In this document: piece after piece, positions 6,383 through 13,311 of the stretch
Position numbering within the stretch: position 1 is the first letter of the stretch
Layout of the letters: each line of letters begins with the position of its first letter
Assembly: GCA_003221085.1 (NCBI GenBank)
Contig: QHUD01000027.1
Location: 1-14,715, forward strand
Reading direction: 5' to 3'
DNA: 14,715 nt
Source of the DNA: Gemmatimonadota bacterium
Lineage (GTDB): Bacteria; Gemmatimonadota; Gemmatimonadetes; Gemmatimonadales; GWC2-71-9
The notes under the pieces: model-generated
Seen by the model: only the letters and a program-made list of their open reading frames with translations
Databases searched by the model: none
Told to the model about the DNA's origin: nothing
Position numbers and translations under genes: made by a program

Positions 6383-8983
6383 ATGCAGACGCCCGACCTC
6401 GAGGCCGTGCAGCGCGCCGTCGGCGATCGGTATGAGGTGGTGAGCCTCGCCGGCGTCGGCGGGATGGGCGCGGTGTTCCGCGCCCGCCACCGTACCCTCG
6501 GTCACATCGTTGCGGTAAAGGTGCTGCCACCCGACGTGGCGGCGAGCGCCATGCGCCAGGAGCGCTTCCGCCGCGAGGCGACTCTCGGCGCGTCGCTCGA
6601 CCACCCCAACATCGTCCGGGTCTACGACTTCGATACGCGGGAAGGCATCAGCCTCCTCATCATGACGTTCGTGCGGGGCGACTCCTTCGAGGAGCGCCTC
6701 CGCAACCACGCTCGCATCCCGACGGAGCAGATCCTCCGTATGGTGCGAGAGATCGCCGACGCCCTCGGGTACGCGCACCGGCGGGGCATCGTGCACCGCG
6801 ATGTGAAGCCCTCCAACATCCTGCTCGACGCGGACAGCGGCCGAGCCCTGCTCGCCGATTTCGGGATCGCCCGAGTGGAAGGCGCGGCAGAGTCCTCGCT
6901 CACGCAGCCGGGCGCAGCAATCGGGACCCCCGGCTACATGGCGCCCGAGCAGGCGGCGAGCGGGCGCGTGGATGGCCGCGCCGATCTGCACAGTCTCGCC
7001 GTGGTCGCGTTCGAGGCACTCGGCGGTGGGCCGCCCACGTTCCAAGCGGATCGCGCCACGCTGGTGCGCGCGTTGCGCACCGCGCGTCCAGGCTTGTCGG
7101 CTCGCCTCGCTACCACGCTCGTCGCCCCGCTCGCGGAGAAACCCGATGATCGGCCGGCCACGGCCGCGGCCTGGCTTGCGGCGCTGGGCCGCGCCGAGGT
7201 CCGGCCCTGGCGCCCGTGGGCGGCGGCGGGGCTCACGGCGGTCGTGGGCGCGGGCGCCCTGCGTCTCCTGCTCGGCTCGCACGGGGCCTGCCAGCTGCCA
7301 CACGACACGCCGGCACGCCTCGCCGTGATGCCGTTCGCCATCCTCGGCACCCCACCCTATCCGGCGTCTCAGCTCCCCGAGTACTTCATCTCTCGGTTCC
7401 GCCCCGTGGAGCACCTCGGCGAGGTCGTCTCCTTTGGTCGCGTCGCCGCGCAGATCGCGAGCGAGCATCCGTCGAACGAGGAAGCGCAGGCGCTCGCCTG
7501 TCGGCTCGGTGCGAAGTTCTTCGTCCAGGGGAGCGTCGCCTACGTGGGGCCCACCCTCACCCTCCAGGCAACCCTGTACGAGGGCGGCAGAGCGCGACGC
7601 AGCGCGAAAGCGGAGGGACGAGTCGGCGCCGAGGAGTCGGAGGTGATGGACCGCGTCTGGGCCGGGTTGTACCCGGAGTTCACGCCCGGGCCGGACGCGA
7701 CGCTGCCGAACGGTGGCCCCGAGGCCCTGGCGGCCTACTTGAACGCCGAAGCGGCGTTCCGCCGCGGCGACTACCGAACCGCCCGCGACGAGTACACCCG
7801 CGTCATCCGGGCCGACACGGGATTCGCGATCGGGCGGCTGCGGCTGCTGCTCGACGGCTTCACCCGGCTGCTCACCGAAGGCGACGGGCTCGCGGCGCTC
7901 GACCGGTTCAAGCGCGCCACCGAACAGGCCCCAAGCTATCCCCAGGCGTGGTATGTGCTGGGTGAGTTCTACTATCATTTCGCCGGCCTGTTCGACGAAA
8001 CGGTCGGCGAGGCCGGCGTCGCATTCAACCGCGTGCTCGATCTCGATCCGCGGTTCTCACCGGCCATTGGACATCTGATCTCGCTGGCACACCAGGCGGG
8101 CGATCGTCGCGAGACTGCGGACCTGATTCACCGCTACCTGCGCATCGACTCGACGTCGGTCGTGGCGGAGGCAGTCGGGATCGCTGATACGCTCATCCTC
8201 GGCTCGGCCCCGGCCCAGCTCACCCTGCTCCATAACGTGTGCCGGCACAGCTTCCTGGCGCTGCAATACCTCGCGTACCAGGCAGCCGAGTTCGGAACGC
8301 CGGTGCAGCGGACTGGACCGGCGCGCGTCGTGCTGCGCTGCCTCGAGCAGCGCGCCGCGACCGACGCGGAGCGGGCCCGCATCCTCCGCATGGGCGTGGC
8401 TGCCGATCTCGCAGCGGGATGGGCGGACAGCGCCCGCCTGCGACTCGCGCGGGCCACAGGCGGCTCGGCTGGACACGAACGGGACCTGTGGGTCCTGCTG
8501 GCACGGGCGACCGGCGTGCCGACGTTGGGCGACTGGCAGAGCGCGGCGGAGCGCGCGCGCGGGCGCCTCGGCGCGGCCCCGGACACCGACGCCGTCGCCC
8601 ATTGGCTGCTCGCGCGCCTCGGGGTCGAGCGCTCCCGCCACGCCGCCGCGCTCACCCGGCTCGCCGGCGCGAAGCGGGGCCCACTCCCGGCCAGCCTCGC
8701 CGCGGACCTCGCCGCTCGCGATGCCTTGGCACGCCGCGACACCACGGGGGCGTTGCGACTCTGGGATGGCGCGACCCGGCGCTATGCTGTGCTCAGCGTG
8801 CCGCTCGAGCTGGTCACGTCGCTCTGGCCGCTGCGGCTCGACATGGCGCGCGTCGCGGTGGCGCAGAGAGACAGCGCCATCGCGGCGCGCGCCTGCAGAT
8901 CGTTCGAGACGTTGATGGGCTACGTGGATCAGGTGGCGCAGCCTGAGATCGAGCGTCTGTGTCACGCCACACCCGTGAAGTGA
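6383..8983 (+). CDS. Membrane-anchored Ser/Thr protein kinase with TolB-like and TPR extracytoplasmic half
   Basis: An 866-residue Hanks-type kinase. All catalytic elements are present: glycine loop GVGGMG (24-29), Lys46 in VAVK, alphaC Glu65, HRDVKPSN with Asp140 and Asn145, DFG at 159-161, a Thr-containing activation segment, APE at 187-189 and Asp201. A basic, Trp-rich juxtamembrane stretch leads to one membrane span (about 280-298), followed by GACQLP. Residues 312-415 resemble the TolB N-terminal/FlgO-like domain often fused to kinases in these bacteria (RLAVMPFAIL, ACRLGAKFFVQGSV, TLTLQATLYE). The remainder is helical TPR-like (EALAAYLNAEAAFRRGDYRTA repeat and others). ATG 6383 opens just before the kinase fold; the much longer upstream open frame is antisense to the regulator and is ignored. 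It probably senses an envelope signal or protein partner and signals inward by phosphorylation. Confidence 0.93.
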   Translation: MQTPDLEAVQRAVGDRYEVVSLAGVGGMGAVFRARHRTLGHIVAVKVLPPDVAASAMRQERFRREATLGASLDHPNIVRVYDFDTREGISLLIMTFVRGDSFEERLRNHARIPTEQILRMVREIADALGYAHRRGIVHRDVKPSNILLDADSGRALLADFGIARVEGAAESSLTQPGAAIGTPGYMAPEQAASGRVDGRADLHSLAVVAFEALGGGPPTFQADRATLVRALRTARPGLSARLATTLVAPLAEKPDDRPATAAAWLAALGRAEVRPWRPWAAAGLTAVVGAGALRLLLGSHGACQLPHDTPARLAVMPFAILGTPPYPASQLPEYFISRFRPVEHLGEVVSFGRVAAQIASEHPSNEEAQALACRLGAKFFVQGSVAYVGPTLTLQATLYEGGRARRSAKAEGRVGAEESEVMDRVWAGLYPEFTPGPDATLPNGGPEALAAYLNAEAAFRRGDYRTARDEYTRVIRADTGFAIGRLRLLLDGFTRLLTEGDGLAALDRFKRATEQAPSYPQAWYVLGEFYYHFAGLFDETVGEAGVAFNRVLDLDPRFSPAIGHLISLAHQAGDRRETADLIHRYLRIDSTSVVAEAVGIADTLILGSAPAQLTLLHNVCRHSFLALQYLAYQAAEFGTPVQRTGPARVVLRCLEQRAATDAERARILRMGVAADLAAGWADSARLRLARATGGSAGHERDLWVLLARATGVPTLGDWQSAAERARGRLGAAPDTDAVAHWLLARLGVERSRHAAALTRLAGAKRGPLPASLAADLAARDALARRDTTGALRLWDGATRRYAVLSVPLELVTSLWPLRLDMARVAVAQRDSAIAARACRSFETLMGYVDQVAQPEIERLCHATPVK

Positions 8984-9006
8984 ACTCGCGACACGCCGCC
9001 CCGAAA

Positions 9007-9041
9007 GTCACACGGCCCCGGGCGTGCCGGGGCCGTGTGAC
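9007..9041. terminator. Perfect 15-bp hairpin, probable bidirectional terminator
   Basis: Arms GTCACACGGCCCCGG (9007-9021) and its exact complement (9027-9041) enclose a five-base loop GCGTG. It lies between the stop of the kinase gene (8983) and the stop of the convergent cupredoxin gene (9062), where one hairpin can serve both. There is no real U-tract on either side, only AAA/TTT at 9004-9006 on the minus-strand exit, so termination may rely on the hairpin alone, as is common in GC-rich genomes. Confidence 0.75.
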
Positions 9042-9061
9042 GACAGCTTACTCGTTGACGG

Positions 9062-9471
9062 TTACTGCACCGTGATGGCGATCCTCATGCCCAGCGCGAC
9101 GTGGGGCAGACAGTAGCCCTTGTAGACGCCGGCCGGCGCCCCCGCAAAGGAGACGTCGTACTTCTCGTTCGGTTGCGTCAGGAACGGTCCGGTGAGATCG
9201 CCCATCGGATTCGGCATCCCCTTCTTGAGAGCGTCCGCGCCCCCCTTCGGGATCGAATGACCTTGCTGGGCTCGAACGCCGCTGCGGTCGTGCCGTTACC
9301 GGTCATCTTCACTTCGACCACGGCGCCCGCGGGCTCGGGCGCGGCCGCGCTGGCCGACACCGCGGCCGGCGTGGGTGTAGCAGCTTCAGCTTGGGACGCC
9401 GCCGGCTTCTTGTCGCCGCCGCAGGCGACGATCGCGAACGCGACGAGCGTGGTGAGCAGGGTGAAGCGCAT
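9062..9471 (-). pseudogene. Cupredoxin (blue-copper) lipoprotein with an internal deletion and frame change
   Basis: The N-terminal part starts at ATG 9471 and reads as a lipoprotein signal with lipobox IVAC (Cys17), an Ala/Pro-rich linker and the first cupredoxin strands, ending in AAFEPSKV at residue 71 (9259). The rest lies in another frame: from about 9256 it reads SIPKGGADALKKGMPNPMG, a YDVSFAGAPAGVYKGY segment, and the C-terminal copper motif C-L-P-H-V-A-L-G-M (Cys 9112, His 9103, Met 9088), with stop at 9062. Related plastocyanin-like proteins carry roughly 25-30 more residues between these parts, including a GGPHNV-type segment with the first His ligand. As written, the protein loses that ligand and its reading frame. 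The whole span is 410 bases, not a multiple of three. It may be a true deletion or an assembly error. When intact it would carry electrons in the periplasm. Confidence 0.72.
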
Positions 9472-9477
9472 TGCAGA

Positions 9478-9485
9478 CTCCCTCC
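9478..9485 (-). promoter_or_regulatory. Strong ribosome binding site of the cupredoxin gene
   Basis: GGAGGGAG on the minus strand lies six bases before ATG 9471. It is the best ribosome site in the window and shows that the upstream part of this gene is still well preserved despite the interruption further down. Confidence 0.65.
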
Positions 9486-9506
9486 GGGACGAATGACGAG
9501 TAGCGC

Positions 9507-9524
9507 TTGTGAACGCGTTCACAA
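9507..9524. promoter_or_regulatory. Rex-type operator palindrome
   Basis: TTGTGAACGCGTTCACAA is a perfect 18-bp palindrome in the 136-base gap between divergent genes. It matches the known Rex operator pattern TTGTGAA-N4-TTCACAA at every defined position. Rex is an NADH/NAD+ sensing repressor of respiratory and fermentative genes. The site also fits the CRP-type pattern TGTGA-N6-TCACA, so a CRP/FNR-family regulator is the alternative. An AT-rich stretch (ACAATATAT) adjoins it and could be part of a -10 element for the cupredoxin gene. Neither regulator gene is in the window. Confidence 0.65.
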
Positions 9525-9533
9525 TATATCCGC

Positions 9534-9554
9534 GGGCTCTCAAAACGGGAGCCC
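9534..9554. other. Hairpin in the leader of the rhodanese gene
   Basis: GGGCTC (9534-9539) pairs with GAGCCC (9549-9554) around a nine-base loop. A competing pairing AACGGG/CCCGTT uses part of the same right arm. No U-tract follows, so it is unlikely to be a plain terminator; it might be a leader structure or chance pairing. Confidence 0.25.
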
Positions 9555-9607
9555 TGCCAACGCGGGACCCGTTGCATTTTCGGACTACCCCGACGACACT
9601 GAGGGGC

Positions 9608-10048
9608 ATGCCGGAGCCGTCCCTACCGCTCATCCCCGCCGCTGATCTCGCGCGTCGCCTCGATCACGGTGAGCGGGTGCAGCTGCTGGACGTCCGATCG
9701 GCCAAGCGGGTCGCGCAAGGACGGGTCACCCTCGGCGCCACGCTCGATTTCCGTGCCCTTCCCGCGTCGCAGTTGTACGAGCTCCCCACGCTCGAGCACC
9801 TGGGACTCGACTCCGCGGCCCCGGTCGCGGTCATCTGCGGGCACGGCAACTCGAGCACCCAGGCCGCCCGCTTCCTGCGTGAGCGCGGATTCGAGGCGTA
9901 CTCCGTGGCGGGCGGCATGGCGGCGTGGGAAGCGGTCTATCTACCCCGGCGCCTGTCTCCGACGACGCCGTCGTCGTGGACCCGGGGCGCCACCTGCAGC
10001 CGTACGAGGCGCTGCTGGAGGAGCTCGGCGCCACGGCTGCGGCGGTGA
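9608..10048 (+). CDS. Rhodanese-domain sulfurtransferase; tail is out of frame relative to its likely MBL fusion partner
   Basis: Residues 1-116 form a complete single rhodanese domain: LLDVRSAKRVAQGRV (26-40), an active-site loop CGHGNSS with catalytic Cys78, and the closing GFEAYSVAGGMAAWEAVYLP. Such domains carry persulfide sulfur on the Cys. After L116 (9955) the sequence turns into Arg/Ser-rich translation of the next gene in the wrong frame, up to a stop at 10048. In related proteins, as I recall them, the rhodanese domain continues through a linker into the MBL domain found immediately downstream, so this is probably the front half of one fused gene. ATG 9608 is preceded very closely by GAGGGG. 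The expected role is sulfide/persulfide detoxification together with the MBL domain. Confidence 0.78.
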   Translation: MPEPSLPLIPAADLARRLDHGERVQLLDVRSAKRVAQGRVTLGATLDFRALPASQLYELPTLEHLGLDSAAPVAVICGHGNSSTQAARFLRERGFEAYSVAGGMAAWEAVYLPRRLSPTTPSSWTRGATCSRTRRCWRSSAPRLRR

Positions 10049-10683
10049 TCGACACCCACATGCACGCCGACTACTTGAGCGGCGCCCGCGCCGCCGCCGC
10101 CCGCTGGCAGGTCCCATACTTCGTGCACCCCGAGGACGCACGCTCGCCGTACGACGACGCCGCAGGGCGATTCGCCCACCAGCCGCTCACCGAGGGAGAC
10201 ACCATCGCGTTGGGGCGCGCCACGCTCGTCGCCGCTCATGTCCCGGGGCACACGCTCGGCAGCACGGCGCTCATCGCCGACGAGACGCTGGCACTGACTG
10301 GGGACTTTCTGTTCGTGCGGTCCGTGGGACGTCCCGACCTGGGCGGCCAGTCCGACGCCTGGGCGGAGCGGCTGTGGGACGGTCTGGAACGGGTGCGGCG
10401 CCAGTGGCCCGGCGACCTGCTCGTCCTTCCGGCGCACTACGCGAGCGAGGCTGAGCGGCGGGCGGATCGAAGCGTCGCCGCGCGGTTCGACGTCATCGCC
10501 GCGACGAACGAGGCAATGGCGATCCAGGACCCACGCGCCTTCCTCTCGTGGGTGACCGCGCATACGACGACGCCACCCGACGCCTACCGCACGATCAAGC
10601 TCGTGAATCTGGGACTCTTGGACGTGACCGAGGCCGAGGCGGAGACGCTGGAAGTCGGGCCGAACGTGTGCGCGATAGGATAG
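9925..10683 (+). CDS. MBL-fold persulfide-dioxygenase-like hydrolase lacking its first strands
   Basis: The recognisable domain runs from VSDDAVVVDPG (9955) to the stop at 10683. Ligand motifs are THMHADYLSG (H45, H47, D49; Tyr50 where dinuclear enzymes have His), VPGHTLGST (H109), TGDFLFVRSVGRPDLGG (D127) and LPAHY (H171). The Tyr in place of the second-metal His fits a mononuclear iron enzyme of the ETHE1/CstB type. These oxidise glutathione or enzyme-bound persulfide to sulfite. The usual first 20-25 residues of the fold are absent: GTG 9925 is the only early start, and its first ten residues lie inside the rhodanese sequence read in another frame. Together with the rhodanese tail this indicates a deletion and frame change at about 9950-9957. 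The rest of the domain appears intact. Confidence 0.8.
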   Translation: MGSGLSTPAPVSDDAVVVDPGRHLQPYEALLEELGATAAAVIDTHMHADYLSGARAAAARWQVPYFVHPEDARSPYDDAAGRFAHQPLTEGDTIALGRATLVAAHVPGHTLGSTALIADETLALTGDFLFVRSVGRPDLGGQSDAWAERLWDGLERVRRQWPGDLLVLPAHYASEAERRADRSVAARFDVIAATNEAMAIQDPRAFLSWVTAHTTTPPDAYRTIKLVNLGLLDVTEAEAETLEVGPNVCAIG

Positions 10684-10744
10684 CCGCAAGGCTTAAGTCG
10701 TAAGTCGCAAGTCCTCGCCGCCCTTACGGCGTACGCGTTGCGGC
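10683..10744. repeat. 7-bp tandem repeat inside a small inverted repeat, between convergent genes
   Basis: Two exact copies of TAAGTCG (10694-10707) are followed by a variant CAAGTCC (10708-10714). GCCGCAA at 10683-10689 pairs with TTGCGGC at 10738-10744, enclosing the repeats. The element fills the gap between the MBL gene and the convergent cupin gene. It may act as a terminator, but the loop is long. The same 7-base period recurs, with another sequence, at 13312-13414. Confidence 0.5.
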
Positions 10745-10750
10745 TTGCAG

Positions 10751-11086
10751 CTATTCGACGGGCGCTTGCAACACGACGTACACCCAGTCCGTTCCGCCCA
10801 GCGTATGCATCCCGTACGGCACGCCCGCGGGAATGTGCACCAGATCGTTTGCCGACACTTCGATCCGATCCCCGTCGAGCAACATCACCCCGCGGCCCGC
10901 AACCGTGAAGATGAGAATCCCGGTCTCCTCCTCGGTCGAAATCGGGACTGCGGCGCCCGGCTCCATGACCATGTGCTCGAAGCTCAGGCCATGGAGCATG
11001 CCCGGGAGATTGAGAACGGTGTGGCGGCGCAGATCGGCTGCGGTGCTGGGCAACTTCGCGAGGCGGCGGTACGTGTAGCGCGGCAC
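10751..11086 (-). CDS. Small single-domain cupin protein with degenerate first metal motif
   Basis: A 111-residue cupin. The two conserved beta-barrel motifs are recognisable: MEPGAAVPISTEEETG (41-56) followed by FTVAGRGVMLLDGDRIEV, and DLVHIPAGVPYGMHTLGG (81-98). In motif 1 the usual HxH metal ligands are replaced (Ser50 and Glu52 at those places), whereas His94 of motif 2 remains. It may bind metal with Glu residues or have lost metal binding and act as a small-molecule binder. GTG 11086 is preceded by GGATGGGGA, a fair ribosome site; no ATG lies in frame nearby. It is convergent with the MBL gene and divergent from the VIT-vWA gene. No specific pathway can be inferred. Confidence 0.8.
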   Translation of the reverse strand: MPRYTYRRLAKLPSTAADLRRHTVLNLPGMLHGLSFEHMVMEPGAAVPISTEEETGILIFTVAGRGVMLLDGDRIEVSANDLVHIPAGVPYGMHTLGGTDWVYVVLQAPVE

Positions 11087-11220
11087 GATTCCCCATCCAG
11101 TAGGGCGCGGCAGCCTTACGGAGGGCGCTGCGGCGCCCCCAAAATGGGCTCGCCGGGCCGCCTGTGCAAGCCATTGGGCGCCAAGCGTCTCTCTTGGCGT
11201 CTCTCACAGGAACCGAAGCC
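11087..11220. promoter_or_regulatory. Divergent intergenic region with two hairpins and a direct repeat
   Basis: GGGCGC/GCGCCC around TGCG forms a tight hairpin at 11123-11138. CGCCAAG/CTTGGCG around seven bases forms a perfect 7-bp stem at 11179-11199, and CGTCTCTC occurs twice (11186-11193 and 11198-11205), about 20 bases before the start of the VIT-vWA gene. The second structure is well placed to affect its translation or to be an operator. No clear -35/-10 pair was found. Confidence 0.35.
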
Positions 11221-13305
11221 ATGTTGCCGGCACGTCGCCTCTGGGCAGTGGTGTGCGCCGTCGTCCTGCCGATCGCCCCCGCGGCGGCCCAGGGCTGGAT
11301 CGAGCATCCGCGTGGCGCGATCGAAAAGGTGCGCAGCGCCGTGCAGGTCACGGTCGGCGGACGGGTCGCGCGCGTCACCGTGGAGGAATGGTTTCGGAAC
11401 GGGGGCGCCCTCCTCGACGAAGCCAGCTACCTGTATCCGCTGCCGGGCGAAGCGGTGTTCAGCGATTTCTCCCTCTGGCAAGGCGACCGCGAGCTCCGGG
11501 GCGAGCCCATGGACGCCGCGCAGGCGCGCGCCATTTACGAAGAGATCGTGCGCCGGAAGCGCGATCCCGCCCTGATCGAGCTCGCCGGACACGGGCTGGT
11601 GCGCGCCCGTGTGTTCCCCATCGGCCCGGGCGAGACCCGCAAGATCACGCTGCGCTACACCCAGATCCTCGACCGCGTGGGGGACGCGTGGCGGTTCCGG
11701 TACACGGCCGGCACGGGGCCGGGCGCGGCGGCGTCCTCGACCTTCCGGATGCAAGTGGACAGCGCCGCGCGCTTCGGTGATCCGTATTCGCCGACCCATC
11801 GACTGAACACGAGTCGCAGCGGCGAACGCATCGAGCTCACGCTCGCAGACGCGAGCACGCGCGGGGATCTCGAGCTGTTTCTGCCGCTCGCCCGGAATCT
11901 GGTGGGGATGTCCCTGGTCATGAGCCAACCGATCGGCGAAGACGGGTTCTTCATGCTGCTGCTGGCACCGGGCCGCGCCGAGATACCCTCGATGCACCGC
12001 GATCTCGTCGCCGTCCTCGATGTCTCGGGCTCCATGTCGGGTGATAAGCTCGACCAGGCGAAGACAGCGCTGGTGCAGCTGCTCGGCACGCTCCGGTCGG
12101 GGGACCGGTTCAGAGTGGTCACCTTCGGAAGCGGCGTGCGCCGCTACGCCGCCGGATGGACGGACGTGTCGCCCGACAACATGCCTGCTGCCCAGGAATG
12201 GGTGCGTCGCCTCGACACCGACGGCGGCACCAACATCCTGACGGACGGAATGGCGACCGTGGGCGAGACCGACCCCGAGCGCATCGCTGATCAGGCCGAG
12301 CGGGGCCGCGGACCGTTTCGGGTCTTGGCGTTCGGCATCGGGTATGACGTCAACACGTACCTGCTCGACCGGCTGACCGAGCGCGCCCGCGGCGTCACCG
12401 AGTACATCCGGCCGGGCGGCGACATCGAGCAGGTGGTCGGCTCACTCGCCGCGAAAGTCGCGTCCCCCGTGCTCACGGACCTGGCCGTGCGGGCCGACGG
12501 GGTCGAATTGTACGACCTGCAGCCGCGTAGTCTGCCGGATTTATTCGGCGGAGACGAGCTGGTGGTGCTCGGGCGCTATCGGGGAGCAGGGAGCGGGGAG
12601 CGGTCCGTGACAGTGACGGGACGAAGAAACGGGCGCGAGGAGCGCTTCTCCACGGGTGCACGGTTTGGGAGTGAGCAACCCGGCGGGGACTACATCCAGC
12701 AGCTCTGGGCGGCCCGCAAGGCAGGCGCGCTCTCGAGCGACATCCGACTCCACGGGCCGAATCCGGAGATCGTGAGCGAGCTGAAGCGGCTCGCCTTGCG
12801 CTATGGCATTCTCACGGACTACACCTCCTACCTCGTGCAGGAACCGGGTGTCGTCGCGCAGCGCCTCGAAGAAGTACGTCGCATGGCGCCGCGGGACCAG
12901 GCCGGCGCCGGCGCGGTGGAGCAATCGCAACGGGCGCGCAAGTTGGCGAGCTCGTACAGTCTCGACGCGGTCGTCGTGGCGGCGGCCCCGGCGGCCGATT
13001 CGCTCGGGGCCGTAACCCGTGAGCGTGCCGGTCGCTCCCGGCGAGTCGGTGGGAGACTGTTCGCCTGGCGTGACAGCACGTGGACCGACATCGCGCACGG
13101 CGACTCGCTGCGTGTCGTACGGGTGATGGCGTTCAGCGACGCCTACTTCGCGCTGCTCCGGGCGCTCCCCGAGCTGGCGCAGCCGGCCACGCTCGAGCCC
13201 GCGGTGCTGGTGGCCGGACGCCGCGTGAGCATCAAGATTGAGGCCGGCGGCAGGACCGACTGGGCGTCGGGCGAACTCCCGAAACTCGTGAGCGACTTCA
13301 GGTGA
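11221..13305 (+). CDS. Exported VIT and von Willebrand factor A domain protein with a gap in the vWA MIDAS
   Basis: A 694-residue protein with a signal peptide (cleavage after about AAAQ, residue 24). A VIT domain covers about 28-150 (includes AQARAIYEEIVRRKRDPALIE-type helix), then a beta-rich region, then a vWA domain from 261. MIDAS residues DVSGS (D267, S269, S271), Thr337 (GGTN) and Asp342 (LTDG) are present, but only four residues separate Thr337 from Asp342 where the fold normally has a helix and a strand, roughly 20-25 residues. Later landmarks are intact (VGETDPERI, AFGIGYDVNTYLLDRL, ALRYGILTDYTSYL). ATG 11221 was chosen because the signal peptide follows at once; an upstream ATG at 11164 would bury it. 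VIT-vWA proteins bind metal-dependent ligands at the surface or periplasm. The gene precedes the sigma/anti-sigma pair on the same strand. Confidence 0.88.
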   Translation: MLPARRLWAVVCAVVLPIAPAAAQGWIEHPRGAIEKVRSAVQVTVGGRVARVTVEEWFRNGGALLDEASYLYPLPGEAVFSDFSLWQGDRELRGEPMDAAQARAIYEEIVRRKRDPALIELAGHGLVRARVFPIGPGETRKITLRYTQILDRVGDAWRFRYTAGTGPGAAASSTFRMQVDSAARFGDPYSPTHRLNTSRSGERIELTLADASTRGDLELFLPLARNLVGMSLVMSQPIGEDGFFMLLLAPGRAEIPSMHRDLVAVLDVSGSMSGDKLDQAKTALVQLLGTLRSGDRFRVVTFGSGVRRYAAGWTDVSPDNMPAAQEWVRRLDTDGGTNILTDGMATVGETDPERIADQAERGRGPFRVLAFGIGYDVNTYLLDRLTERARGVTEYIRPGGDIEQVVGSLAAKVASPVLTDLAVRADGVELYDLQPRSLPDLFGGDELVVLGRYRGAGSGERSVTVTGRRNGREERFSTGARFGSEQPGGDYIQQLWAARKAGALSSDIRLHGPNPEIVSELKRLALRYGILTDYTSYLVQEPGVVAQRLEEVRRMAPRDQAGAGAVEQSQRARKLASSYSLDAVVVAAAPAADSLGAVTRERAGRSRRVGGRLFAWRDSTWTDIAHGDSLRVVRVMAFSDAYFALLRALPELAQPATLEPAVLVAGRRVSIKIEAGGRTDWASGELPKLVSDFR

Positions 13306-13311
13306 TGACAC

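Noticed and set aside
6323..7978. Minus-strand extension of the BTAD/AAA frame into the kinase gene
   Set aside because: The sequence upstream of MPGVFCRVLG is antisense to well-conserved kinase motifs and has no domain. The regulator's first domain begins at 6322.
10584..11378. Minus-strand frame of 264 codons covering the cupin region
   Set aside because: No domain is visible. It runs antisense to the end of the MBL gene and through the cupin in a different frame.
11116..11997. Minus-strand frame antisense to the VIT domain
   Set aside because: The plus-strand reading has a signal peptide and a clear VIT domain. The antisense reading is Arg/His/Glu-rich shadow.
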